From Stereocaulon alpinum (Eukaryota; Ascomycota; Lecanoromycetes; Lecanorales; Stereocaulaceae), in contig JAEUBA010000002.1 in NCBI GenBank assembly GCA_018257865.1, positions 124,001-188,000 on the forward strand: a DNA stretch of 64,000 nt, read 5' to 3'. The notes under the pieces are model-generated. The model was not told the DNA's origin, searched no databases, and was given only the letters and a program-made list of their open reading frames with translations. Numbering within the stretch: position 1 is the first letter of the stretch; every line of letters starts with the position of its first letter. The position numbers and the translations under genes were made by a program. This document shows positions 31,432 through 42,439 of the stretch, one piece after another.

Positions 31432-33535
31432 ATGCTCCGCTTTCGTCTGGGATGCGTTCTGAGACATAAGATTACTTTGAGGAACATGGAATCAACAGCC
31501 CAGCCTATGGCGAATTTACATATCTCCACAGACGCCAAAGCTGCCCTTGCTCAAAGCAATCCGATTGACATCTATCGGTACCACATTTCGGAAACACTCG
31601 CCCCAATTACAGGAAAGCCGTCCAGCGAAATCTACGAGCGGTTAGCATGGACTCAGACTTTTGACAAAGGTGATCTTGGGCTACCAGTGCCCGCGTTGCG
31701 AATACAAGGCAAGAAGCCTGGCGAGCTGGCTGTGGACTTTGCGGACAAATACCCAGAATCAGACCTAGTCGGCAAACCAGTCGTGAATGGGACCTTCCTC
31801 CAATTCTACTTCAAGCCCGAACCACTCTCGAAACTGATCATTCCCTCGATTCTCGAAAAGAAAGCCAAGTATGGTACAAATGACAAGCTGGGCTTGAAGG
31901 ACGCGTCGGAGCCGTCCAGCAAAAAAAAGATCATAGTCGAATTCTCGTCTCCCAACATAGCAAAGCCGTTCCACGCTGGACATCTAAGAAGCACAATCAT
32001 TGGAGGATTCCTCGCAAATCTCTACGATGCTGCAGGATGGGAGGTGACTCGCATAAATTATCTTGGTGATTGGGGACGTCAGTTTGGACTTCTAGCAAAC
32101 GCTTTCGAGATGTACGGTAGCGAAGAGAAGCTTGAGAGGGACCCTATAGGTCATCTGTTCGATATCTATGTGGAGATCAACCGAGTCTCAAAGCCAGAAG
32201 AAGACGCGATCAAAGAAAAGAAGGAAGAGCTGAAACAGGCAGAGGAAAGGAAACAGGATACTGCAAAGCTCGAAAAAGAGATAGCGGCTATGGAGGCCAA
32301 TAGTGTTAACGAAAAGGCCCGACAATACTTTAGAAAGCTGGAAACTGGTGATAAGGGGGCCTTAGCAATCTGGACTCGCTTCCGAAATCTTAGCATTGAG
32401 CGGTACGAAAAGACCTACGCCCGCTTGAATATCCATTTTGATGTGTACTCTGGCGAGTCGCAAGTTGAAATGTCCAGGATGGAGCGTGCTGTTGAACAAT
32501 TGAGGACCAGCGGTCTATCGGAAGACTCCAAAGGAGCTGTCATCGTTGATTTGACCAAGTCCAAAGACAAGAACACTAAGAAACTTGGCAAGGCTCTTGT
32601 CAAGAAGACTGATGGCTCATCCCTTTACCTGACACGGGACATTGGAGAAGCTGTGAAACGTTATGAACAGTACCACTTCGACAAGATGCTTTACGTAGTA
32701 TCATCTCAGCAAGATATGCATCTAGCCCAACTATTCAAGATTTTAGAGCTGATGGGAAATAATGAAGTGTCAGAGAGATGTCAGCATGTCAACTTTGGTA
32801 TGGTCCTGGGTATGAGTACCCGTCGGGGTACTGTCAAATTCTTGGATGACATTCTTCGCGACGTAGGGGATCACATGCACGAGGTCATGAAGAAGAACGA
32901 AAAGAAGTATCAGCAAGTCGATGATCCCGAGCAGACGGCCGATACGCTTGGTATCAGTGCTATCATGGTCCAAGACATGAAAGGCAAGCGGTATGTACTT
33001 CCTCGATAGCCCCTTCACATCAAAATTGTAATGCTGATACATGTCCTACAGCATCAACGACTATGAATTCTCTCTGGAACGTATGACCTCATTCGAGGGA
33101 GATACTGGGCCATATCTGCAGTATGCTCATGCTCGACTCTGTTCAATCACCCGGAAAGCCAACCTCACACCCCAAGACCTTGGATCAGCGGATCTTTCTT
33201 TACTGACAGAACCACACGCCATTAATCTTGTCCGAGCTCTTGCTTCCTGGCCGGATGTTGTCCAGAACACACTGAAAACCTTAGAGCCGACAACTGTATT
33301 GACATATCTCTTCAAGATGACACATATGCTGAGCTCGAGCTATGACGTGTTGCAAGTAGTTGGCAGTGAGCTAGAGGTCAAGAAAGCGCGGATGGCGTTG
33401 TACGAAGCAGCGAGGCAGGTACTGAATAATGGAATGAAGCTGCTCGGGTTGAATCCTGTAGAGAGGTGAGTTCTGATCTTGACAACCTTCCGTGGCAGAC
33501 TGCGCACCGGCATGCTGATAAGATCCAGGATGTGA
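31432..33535 (+). CDS. RRS1: Arginyl-tRNA synthetase, candidate dual-targeted
   Basis: Charges tRNA-Arg. Exons are 31432-32990, 33052-33465 and 33529-33535, 659 aa. The last coding exon is seven bases and supplies only the end of Arg, Met and the stop. The N-terminal additional domain, the class I motif in HIGH form (FHAGHLRST) and the KMSK equivalent (MSTRRGTVKF) are present. The C-terminal anticodon-binding domain (DTGPYLQYAHARLCSI ... LLGLNPVERM) is complete. Two starts are possible. The ATG at 31432 adds MLRFRLGCVLRHKITLRN, Arg/Lys-rich without acids, like a mitochondrial presequence. The ATG at 31486 gives MESTAQPMANLH, typical of a cytosolic enzyme. One gene may serve both compartments (inference). 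Confidence 0.95.
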
Positions 33536-35148
33536 TGTGCGTATTGCTTTCGCCCCCACGCCGGGGGCAAGGGTCTAGCATGCGTTGCAGCACTTCTCCG
33601 AGGTCCTCGCTCCTGCAGCAGCCTTTATATCCGCCTTGACCGACCCGATCGGATGAACATTTCATATGAAGGTCGATTAATGGTTCAGGTATGGCTATGT
33701 GGCCGGGGTTCGTCTGGCTGCTCCGACATGTTTGCTGACTTAACAAAAGTCGGTGAAGAGGCGATCTTGATGGATGGAAAAAACCCTTCCTATCATGGCA
33801 TGTGGACCATAGCAAAGGAAGGACACCGCCCGGCGGTTCTGTTCAAATAACGGCTTACGTTACATTGCAAAATACCCATATCGCAACGGTGCAAAGCAAG
33901 TCTTTTGTACAATACCTCAGGCTGCACTGCCAATCTACGACTGGGATGATCCGATCTGCATTCTGTTGTGTTGGCAAATTCATAATGGCTCGCTTCTTCG
34001 AGGAAGCCATGCTAGAGACCCCATGATCCTCAGCCATGCATGATAGGGCGGACAAGTGTAACTCCAATTCGTCAATGTCGCTGAGATGTCTCACTTTCTT
34101 CTTACCTAGCCTGTATGAAGCAAACACCAATGCATGCCTCGGATGCTACCTCTTGAGCCGTGACTTAGGCGAGTGATTTGACAACGAACCTTCTCCGCAT
34201 GCAGCGTAGGGTGGAGAGCGGAGGATGCACGATGCAATCGACTGGAATTGGTTGGAAAGAAGGGAGTGATTACCTATGACGAATTCCTGTTGGCTTGGGC
34301 AGCTACGGCAGCTTAGGCTTAGGCAGGGCAGCCAATAATGAATGGTGCCCGATCTAAAAACCTCTTGATTTATTCGGATCATCGATGAATTATCGAACAT
34401 TGCTTACTCTACAATGAGGTGTTACGATACAATCTGCTGGCCGGACCAACAATGTCTATCTTATCAGGTTGCTGCAATTGAGAGCATGGTGTTGCGGTGT
34501 TTGAGCAGGTCGTAGGCGGCCACTGCAGGCTGCCGGCGTCCAGGCTGCTTAGAAAACATGCTGCCTCGAGCGAGCCAACGCAATCATCCGTATCCACCCA
34601 TGCAAGCCCCTCCACACGGGTTTTGTTCGCCACAGAAAATAAGATTTCAGGAGTTGGTGAGTCAAGGCCCAAGGACACGCTGTGCGCTGAGCTTTCCTGA
34701 CGCGCTCAACCTGGTCCATGCCAGTCAAGGTAAGCTCACTGACCATGGACTCAATTCGCAATCCCCCACGCAGCAGAACAACAGTCTTGGAAAATCTTAA
34801 TTCTTCTCCTTCTTAAACTTTTTGTAATACAATAACAATTCTGCTTACTGTAATACTACCACTTACTCTTCATTCCCTGCGAATCCTTTTTCGAGGTTCG
34901 TCATAGACGAGCGTCAGTGGTGGGGCAACAAAAGATCAGCCTTACCAGATCGAGGGGGATTATCGATTGCCTCCGTTGCCCGTTTTTTTGTGGCCGAAGC
35001 CCTAGAACTAGGTCACGGTCACGGTCACGCCCACGCCCACGCCCCGTTTACTGCTGCTCACCAGGCCTCCCACACTGGCAAGCCAGCCTTGCCTCGCACA
35101 ATCGGTACAGCTGTGCTGGCCATTGTAGCCCTGGCTGGCTCACATACC
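33536..35148. other. Long intergenic region
   Basis: About 1.6 kb. Frames of 60-90 codons occur but look random. At 35012-35044 a hexamer run (ggtcacggtcacggtcacgcccacgcccacgcc) sits in the probable 5' UTR of the next gene, in frame with it but preceded only by a GTG codon at 34990. Confidence 0.5.
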
Positions 35149-37173
35149 ATGACCGCTAGCCCTCTACGGCCTCGAGCGGCAGAGGCAGCTTACTTTGAGG
35201 ATTACAGCGAAGAAGCCCAAACAACTCTTCCAGACACTCGACAAACAGCAAACGTTGCAGCCAAACGATCCAAGCCGGATTGCACACTTACAAAGCACCT
35301 TCGAGACGAACTCAGCGACTCAGGATATTCAAGCCATACGGCTGCTACATTGGGGAGTACGAACTCGTCACTTGAATCAAAGTCGGGCTCCAATTCGCTG
35401 AAAGTCGGCACAGGTGCAGTCGCAAGCAAGAGGAGGCCAACAATCGAGAGGAGAAAATCTCAAAGCAGACGGACAAGTCCAGAAAAGCCGCCTCTACAAA
35501 GAATTCAGTCCATAAGTCGGAAAGAGGAGGTTGCGCAACCAAAAGACTGCAACTGCTCAGAGTGCATCGCAAAAGCGCGACAAAGGTCGGCAAAAACTGG
35601 GCAGAGCTCAGATCACTATGCCGGTCACGCGAAAGCACCATTCAAACCTCCACCGCCACCTGTCCGCCCACAGTCGACAAGGCCTCCGCCGGGCCAGGTG
35701 ATGCAAGATGTGCCAATACTTCCTCAGCCACGGCCTCGATCCTCAGCGTCGCAAGCATATCATCGAGCGCGGCCAATGAGTTTTCATGGCGGTGCAGTCC
35801 CCGAACTCATGTACATGCAACAGCCATTGTACGTTGAGCGACCGTCACCAAGATACCCTGCTGCATCGCCATTCTCAGGGACTTCATATCCACCACCCCA
35901 GGCCTCCTACTTTCCACCACAGCAACCCACACCTCAACCTCAACCGCAAGAATACTTTCCCCAACCGATCTCGCCATACGAGACCCAACCTCGTCCGCGC
36001 CCTCAGCGATGGACATCCGAGCACCCTGCTCCTGCTCGTCCTCAATCGATGTTCTACACCCCGTCACCCGTTATCGAATACGCACCACCGATCCACCCTG
36101 TCATCGCCTCTTCCTCCCGCCCGCCTTCTCGTCAGCCATCACACCGCGAGCGACCAATCGTATCGCCCGAAGAGTACTCGACATGTGATGAGGATTTCTA
36201 TAAAATGCCCCCACCGCCACCCAGAATTCATACTGCATCTCGTCAAGATGTCAGACCGACAATAAGAAAGGCCAACACTATATCAGATGCATACCAAGCG
36301 CCGCACGGCCGCCGCGCAACACGCGTGGAAGCTGGTGCGGCTCCGGTAGTTCAGCGAAGTCCCGTCAAACGGCGCTCTTCTGAGCAAGAACGCTCAGGGC
36401 GACCATCACTGGCTAGGCCCACCAAGACAAGCGATGAAAGGATTCCGAGTGCTCAGGCACTTGAGCAGAGTATGGCTCGTATGACCATTGATAACAACCG
36501 GAAACAGAAGAGGCGAGCTTCGGTCTACGGCCATGAGTCTCTGGATGATCTCGAAAGCTCAATAGAGAATTACCAAGCTTCCAAAGGCACTAAATCATTG
36601 AACAATACCATCCCGCACGACGCGATCATGCGCAGGAAGAAGGCGACTACTAGCAGTAGTAGTACCAGCAGTCGGCATAGTGGAAAGAGCGGCAAGAGCG
36701 GCAAGAGTGGAAAAAGTGGAAAAAGTGGAAAGGCCAGCAGGGAAGGAAGCGACATAAAATCACGGCGACCGAGCACTGACATTAAGAGCCGACACGATAA
36801 CGATGGACTGGCAATGCGCTTCAACGCTTCGCAAGGCATCAATCTTGACTTAAAAGGCGGTTACGAAGGACGCACCATTAGTTTGAAGCAGAGCAAAGAT
36901 GAGGGTGAGATGGAGCTTAATATTGGCTCAAAAGGCAGGATGGTTGGGGGTCGGCCTGCTCGACCCGCGGCGGAGGAAAAGAGTCGGAGAAGACACTCAT
37001 ATATCGATGGTGAAACCGTGACGGCGCTGGAGCGTTCCAGGACGACGAGCCGCGTCCGAGGTGAGATTGCGGAGGTAGATGAGCCCAGGATTATCCGAGA
37101 ACGAATCACTACCACAAGTCGAAGCCGTCAAAGTAGCAGAAGTGGATATAGTGGACGCGGACAGGCCGAATAG
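35149..37173 (+). CDS. Disordered Pro/Ser/Arg-rich protein of unknown function
   Basis: Single exon, 674 aa from the first ATG (35149). I do not recognise the family. The protein is almost wholly low-complexity: Ser/Arg-rich N terminus with a short Cys pair (DCNCSECI, about residues 137-145), a Pro/Gln/Tyr-rich centre (PPPPPVRPQSTRPPPG; QQPTPQPQPQEYFPQ), then a conserved-looking helix (ALEQSMARMTIDNNRKQKRRASVYGHESLDDLE) and a Lys/Ser/Gly repeat. The C-terminal part ISLKQSKDEGEMELNIG and repeated RSRxSSRSG runs end the protein. The CSEC block and the helix are the parts most likely to be conserved. The frame stays open upstream to 34990, but only a GTG begins it there. Confidence 0.7.
   Translation: MTASPLRPRAAEAAYFEDYSEEAQTTLPDTRQTANVAAKRSKPDCTLTKHLRDELSDSGYSSHTAATLGSTNSSLESKSGSNSLKVGTGAVASKRRPTIERRKSQSRRTSPEKPPLQRIQSISRKEEVAQPKDCNCSECIAKARQRSAKTGQSSDHYAGHAKAPFKPPPPPVRPQSTRPPPGQVMQDVPILPQPRPRSSASQAYHRARPMSFHGGAVPELMYMQQPLYVERPSPRYPAASPFSGTSYPPPQASYFPPQQPTPQPQPQEYFPQPISPYETQPRPRPQRWTSEHPAPARPQSMFYTPSPVIEYAPPIHPVIASSSRPPSRQPSHRERPIVSPEEYSTCDEDFYKMPPPPPRIHTASRQDVRPTIRKANTISDAYQAPHGRRATRVEAGAAPVVQRSPVKRRSSEQERSGRPSLARPTKTSDERIPSAQALEQSMARMTIDNNRKQKRRASVYGHESLDDLESSIENYQASKGTKSLNNTIPHDAIMRRKKATTSSSSTSSRHSGKSGKSGKSGKSGKSGKASREGSDIKSRRPSTDIKSRHDNDGLAMRFNASQGINLDLKGGYEGRTISLKQSKDEGEMELNIGSKGRMVGGRPARPAAEEKSRRRHSYIDGETVTALERSRTTSRVRGEIAEVDEPRIIRERITTTSRSRQSSRSGYSGRGQAE
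36682..36735 (+). repeat. 9-bp repeat encoding six GKS units
   Basis: Six copies of a 9-bp unit (ggcaagagc and variants) within the coding frame give the Gly-Lys-Ser run of the disordered protein. Confidence 0.8.
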
Positions 37174-37981
37174 AAAGAGGCATGTTGGGAGGTGGCATGC
37201 ATTTCATACCATGAACCCAACGGCTGTGTCGCGATACGTTTTTGCATGTTTGCATTCGGCTTCTCGACATGATTTCGGCTCCTAATGTTCAACTCAGAAT
37301 GGTTTTATGACGACAATGGAGGAGCCAAAAAGCACCTTTGTCAGCGGTTTTGATGGTGTCTGATTCTTCAACGACTTGACGACTGGGGACGACGATTTAC
37401 GAGATTACGTTCTGTACGGCCTAAGACATTTTGAGCGATCATGAGCGACTGGTGTTGGTTACGGCGAAGATTTACTAATGATTATGCTTTTTGCGAAAAG
37501 ACTGTAAATGGAAATAGTAAATCTACTCATAATTAGAGAACTTCCCACTTGCTGCTGCTCTAGTGACTCTGACGGAATTCTGTTTGACGAAGCTCGCTCA
37601 TGACAAGGAGTCCAATTATTAGAGTATGTATGTCACTGGAATTTGCAGATCTATTAAGAGAGTTGTTTGGTCGACACATTGGGGATTAGGGTTGTCGCGG
37701 GGCCGACCAGCCAGTAAACAAAGATCGTCACCCAACCCCAGCCACTCCGAAAACCACCAACCACCAGAGCCGAGACTTGAAAACCAGCACGTTTCTGACA
37801 CCTGTCGAACTTGTAAAGAGCATCCAAGATACCTTTCCATAGCAATTAACGCTCTCACAACTACTCTAGCACCAATGTCGACCACACTCGGAAAACCAAA
37901 CATATAGCTGCTCGGAAAGCTTGAAGCATCCCCACCTCTGAGCTTCTCCCCCAACAAAAACTCCTTCGTCTCCTCCACAGA
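37174..37981. other. Intergenic region between two unknown fungal genes
   Basis: About 800 bp. It is CT-rich on the plus strand in the last 100 bases before the 37982 ATG. No RNA gene or repeat is recognised. Confidence 0.45.
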
Positions 37982-39115
37982 ATGGCGCCCCTAACAACCT
38001 ACTTCTCCTCCCTCCTCTCTCGCTCCCCACCCCAAGAATCCCATCCCCTCACCGCCCGCACCGACACCCTCTCCCCGCTCGAAGCAGGCACATACCTCTC
38101 AACCCGCGAAGTCGCCAAACCTCCACCCCCCTCCTCAAACTGGACCCCGGGCTCCGGCGCCATCGACCCCAACAACGTAAACAACCACGCCTTCTTCGCG
38201 CTCTTCGCCCTGCTCGGCGTAGCCATAGTCCTCGGCTCCATCTGGTTTTTCTTCTGGGCCCGCAACGGCGGCTTCAAATGGCGCGGCCGTCGAGACTGGG
38301 AGGATTATAAATCGACCGTGCTAAGGCGAAAGGGGCCCAATGGGACTACGCTTTCTGGAGCGACGAAGACGACGAGGTTGGGGGGTGGGAGTGTGGTTGC
38401 TGGGGAGGATGAGGAGAAGGGGTGGAAGAGGGGGGAACAGCAGCAGGTTGGTGGTGGTGGGGGACGGGGGATGAAGAAGGTGCCGAGAGGGAATAGAAAT
38501 AATGATGATCAGGACATGAGGGCGTATCGGCACGAGAAGCCTGCGAAAGTGGGAGGACTCAACCGCGAGTCCGACGGCATCTTCGGTCAAGATTTTGCGT
38601 ACTCGGACAATGCATACTCGGATACCTTCTCAGACAGCATATCTCAGCAAGGAGCACACATACCGATCAACACGCCGAGAGCGAAGAAGCAAGCAGGGAA
38701 GAAAGCGGAGCCGACTACGCCGTCGCCGAAAAAGAAACACAATTTCTACAATCAGACGCCTCAATCCAACGACTCGACTTCCTCCCATCGCCCGCTACGA
38801 CCTAATGCACAATCACCTGCCGGTACCAGCACGCCTTCACGCTCTCGGCAACACTCGCCCACAAAAAGCTATGGACAGACAAGGAACAGCGTACCAGGCA
38901 GTTTCTACACTGAGCCCCTGGATTTCGAATCGAGATATAGCGCGACGAATAGCGATACCGGGATAACAGAGGATAGCAGAGGGACGAAGGCGTATTTCCA
39001 TCCTATTCCGGGGTTGGGGACGGAGCCGAGAGGTGCGGCTGGTGGAGGGTTTAGGAGGGGGAGGGGGAGGAGAGATAGTTTGAGCGATAGTGAGGGGGAG
39101 ACGAATGTTAGTTGA
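37982..39115 (+). CDS. Single-span membrane protein of unknown function
   Basis: Single exon, 377 aa. The short N-terminal part (about 75 residues, no clear signal peptide) is followed by one strong membrane span (FFALFALLGVAIVLGSIWFFFWA, about 76-98). A conserved-looking juxtamembrane block follows (WRGRRDWEDYKSTVLRRKGPNGTTLS), and then a long disordered Ser/Gly/Arg-rich tail with a basic C terminus (GGGFRRGRGRRDSLSD). The WEDYKSTVLRRKGP block looks like a fungal-specific membrane protein family I cannot name. Topology would put the tail in the cytosol (positive-inside rule). Codon use shifts from C-rich in the first 300 bases to G-rich after it. Confidence 0.75.
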   Translation: MAPLTTYFSSLLSRSPPQESHPLTARTDTLSPLEAGTYLSTREVAKPPPPSSNWTPGSGAIDPNNVNNHAFFALFALLGVAIVLGSIWFFFWARNGGFKWRGRRDWEDYKSTVLRRKGPNGTTLSGATKTTRLGGGSVVAGEDEEKGWKRGEQQQVGGGGGRGMKKVPRGNRNNDDQDMRAYRHEKPAKVGGLNRESDGIFGQDFAYSDNAYSDTFSDSISQQGAHIPINTPRAKKQAGKKAEPTTPSPKKKHNFYNQTPQSNDSTSSHRPLRPNAQSPAGTSTPSRSRQHSPTKSYGQTRNSVPGSFYTEPLDFESRYSATNSDTGITEDSRGTKAYFHPIPGLGTEPRGAAGGGFRRGRGRRDSLSDSEGETNVS

Positions 39116-39836
39116 GAGATGGACAATGGAGTGGAAGGGGTTGGGATGGTGATGGGATGTGTTATTGACGAAAGAATGATGTGGAGCATGGATTGGCGAA
39201 TTGCATTGCAAGCGAAAGGCAGGGAAGGGGTGTTTGATTGCTTGAGACATGACTGTACGTAGATAATCCAAATGAAGAATACATGAAATTAAATCACAAT
39301 CGCACGAATAAAACAGAATGCAATGCTCGCAAAAAAGCGAGCATTGGATAGAATAATTCTGCAATAAATGCCTGTCGAAAAAAACCCTGTGATGCCACAC
39401 CATATTCTCAATCTTCTAAAAGTACAATACAATGGGTATCTGCGCTATAACTTCAAACCAAAACACCAGCCAAGGACACAAAACAATCATCCACACTGGT
39501 GTAGGAGCATCACATTCTCTGCTCGCCCTCGTAGATTGGTCAGACCTTGACTCGAGTAGAGTGCCACTGCTCCCTCTTAAGCTGTTTCTGAAGATCCGTC
39601 GTCTTCTCTCAAGACTGTCTTCGGTCATCGCAGGCGAGCTTATCCTGATGGGAGGGCTCAAGGTGTGCTATGCCACGCTAGCCCTCTAGACATGTGATGA
39701 ACCCGTAATGATGCGGCGTTGAGTATGACATTGGGTGCTACTTTTGGTCCCGAAGGGCTCCGCGATGGCGCTATGTCGTTCCACGGCTGGGGTAGTAGAC
39801 TTTTCTATTGTGCGATATATACCGGACGTCTGACGC
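39116..39836. other. Convergent 3' region
   Basis: Between the single-span protein gene and the GH47 gene, which converge. No gene is recognised in this 720 bp. Confidence 0.5.
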
Positions 39837-41856
39837 TCAGCTGTAGTAGCGAGGGATTTCATCACTACCAGGGGTAGGCCGTTTAAGAGGATGGGCTTCG
39901 GTATTGCTGATCGTTAAGAGTTAGTCACGTCATCTTGCTACCGGTAGCGGGCGTTTAGGACATCACTTACAGCACATATTTGTCCAAGCTAACAACATCG
40001 GGCTCACTGAAGATCAGGTAGAAATACTTCAGCGTCTCCGCAAGCCAGAAGCTCTCCATCTTGTTCTGCTTCTTCGGCGTGGCAACAGTCACATCATCGA
40101 TCATAGTATGCCCAAAATCTGTGCGTGTATGCTTCTCGATGCTCTCGAACATTTTCCAAGCAGAGTCCATGAGATCCTTCTCACCCGATAGGCGGTAGTG
40201 GATGAAGACAGACTCGATGGCCTCGGGCCTGAGAAGGTATCGTGGGTCCCAGATGTCGACAAAGCCAGGCTTGAGATGTTTTTCGGCAATGGTATAGTTG
40301 AGCAGCGCTTCATCGCTTGTGAACTTGGGTTCAACGTCCTCTTTTCTGGAGCTTTTAGCATGATCCAGGACAGCCTTCTTCCACGCCTTCTCATCCCAAT
40401 TGCAATCAGAATTCATGTCGCAAGCTAGCATATGAAAGACCTCAGGCATGATTCCAGATGGCATTGCTTCGTATGCCCAAATACAACCGTCCACCAGCTT
40501 GCGCGCCATATTCATATGCTCATCGTGTTCGAACAGCTTCGCTCCTAACCCGACCATGCCACCAGTATAGCAGCCCAGGTGCTGTCCATTGGCTATTGTT
40601 GTGATGGCTCCGGTAGAATCGTCAACCGTAGCTCCGCCTGAGACGAGAATGTCTTTCCCATCAGGAACCATGGGCTGAAAGAAAACGTGGTTCATTGCCG
40701 CTGTAATTGCGTACTCGTACATCCGCTGAATCTGATCGCTTCTTCCTCCTAGTAGCATATGTTGCTTCGGTAGATACTCGAATAGTGAATCGGCCATAGC
40801 ACCTAGTGAAAAGCTGGTGTCCACAAACGTCATGTGTCTTGCGTTCATGGTGATAGGCCATAAGCCTGGTAGCTTGGTTTTGCTCTGGCTTTCATCGAAC
40901 ATATCCATAATCCGTTGAATAGCATCAAAGAATTTCATGTCGCCTGTCAATTGCGAAAGTCGAGTGAACTCCAGACTGAGAGACCCAATTTCAGCAACGA
41001 GCGTACCTTCACTAGCAGTTTGATCTCCGCCCTCGAGGACCTCTTTCCACCTGAACCGGGTAGCTGGCATTCGGTTAGGTGTGTCGAATGCACAATACAG
41101 CAGTTCTCCCACCTCCACCGCTTTCCGTAGAAGGACGGGATACATTCCATCGGTCAGATCATAAGCCCCAAGAAAGCCTCCTAGGTATCTGATGGTTGTC
41201 TCGAAAACGTTGATCGTTTCCTCATTCGTAGTGTTGAAGTCTATCTCTGCGGCGGCATTGACAGCCTCTTCAAACTCGTCTTTCATTCCCATAATCCAAA
41301 GAGTATCAAGTGTATCCACTAACGTCGCTGCCCATCCTCCAAAGCTCTGCACCGACTGGCCGTCAAGGGGTGACAGCTCATCTTTCATCCACGCATTCTT
41401 CTTGTAGCCCTGCCATGCGTGTTCGAAGCTTGCCCTGACGGCTTCAAGTCTGTCCAACCTCCTGACTTTGTCCTCTTGACTTTCTTGTTCGAAGTCATGT
41501 TGGACCTTTGGTAGCTGCAACGGCAGCCCGTGATTGAATTTGGCGAAGTCTGTGACTGGATGCTTCGGTATGAATTTGCGCGAGCCAAAGACCTGCTGTC
41601 CGTTTGTGAATCGCGACTTAGTTGGCTTGTCTGATTCCGGCTTGGAGCTGGAACTCGGCGGTGTATCGCTTACAGGATCTGGGGACGCATTGGTGGGAGG
41701 TGTCAATGCCGGCGTGGCAGGCTTTGTCTTTACGCCCGACTTGGAGGTTGGCTTCCGGACTGATGAGGAGTACTCTGGCAGAAAGTCGAGATACCAGAGT
41801 GTGAGAATGACTATCACGACCAGAGAAAGTGACGAAATGCGGCGTGGTAGCAACAT
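39837..41856 (-). CDS. Class I alpha-1,2-mannosidase (GH47)
   Basis: Type II membrane glycosidase that trims mannose from N-glycans in the ER or Golgi. Exons are 41856-39971 and 39906-39837 (64-bp intron), 651 aa. A membrane anchor follows the basic start (MLLPRRISSLSLVVIVILTLWYLDFL). After a Pro/Ser-rich stem the catalytic domain begins near residue 110. It contains DELSPLDGQSVQSFGGWAATLVDTLDTLWIMGM, the GH47 signature, ETTIRYLGGFLGAYDL, and RPEAIESVFIHYRLSG with a catalytic-type Glu. The second exon supplies NTEAHPLKR, whose Thr is the calcium ligand of the family, so the short exon is needed for activity. ER versus Golgi subtype is not resolved. Confidence 0.94.
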
Positions 41857-42439
41857 GTTGGAGCGGACACTATGAAGCAGTGCAGCCTGGTGAAGGAAAG
41901 ACTGTCAACAGTGTCTTATCATTAGAAGACGATACGCCATCGTTGGGGAAAACATGGAGGCTGTCCGTGGTAAAGCCACGGTACATGTGAATTGAAAAGA
42001 TTGATGTTTCAAGAGGTTCCTTTGACCCTCCTGAGCCCCTAAGTCCCCCTTGAGGTCGCCGAAGCGAGACCGAGTCTATAAGTATAAAGGGAAGGATCGC
42101 CCCGCATGCTAAGAGCAGCCGCCCGAAGAGAAATGCACCAATGGCACGGATGCTAAAAGCACCCAAGGTAAGCGTACCATTTTAGGTATGCAAGCAATTG
42201 ATAGGCTCAGTCTTCTAAGCTAGGCCACTACGGCACCGTTTATAATGATTTTGTCTCGTTGTGCTATCTGCCGCAACGGTCATCTACTTCTATGCTAAAC
42301 AGGGCTGTACAATTGTCTCAACGCTCAACGCTCAGAGCTCAAAGCTTTCCTAGATACCAGCGCCGAGCCAATTACCGTAAGTATTCCTAGCCTCAACAGC
42401 CCTGCTGGCATCATCCCTCTGACCCCGTCGGGCAACACC
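41857..42439. other. GH47 upstream region
   Basis: Promoter side of the GH47 gene and 3' side of the next. Short direct repeats (caacgctcaacgctcagagctcaaagct) occur at 42317-42346. No gene is recognised. Confidence 0.45.

Noticed and set aside
34990..35148. Open His/Ala-rich frame above the disordered protein
   Set aside because: It begins with GTG, not ATG, and the repeat DNA explains the open frame. Treated as 5' UTR.
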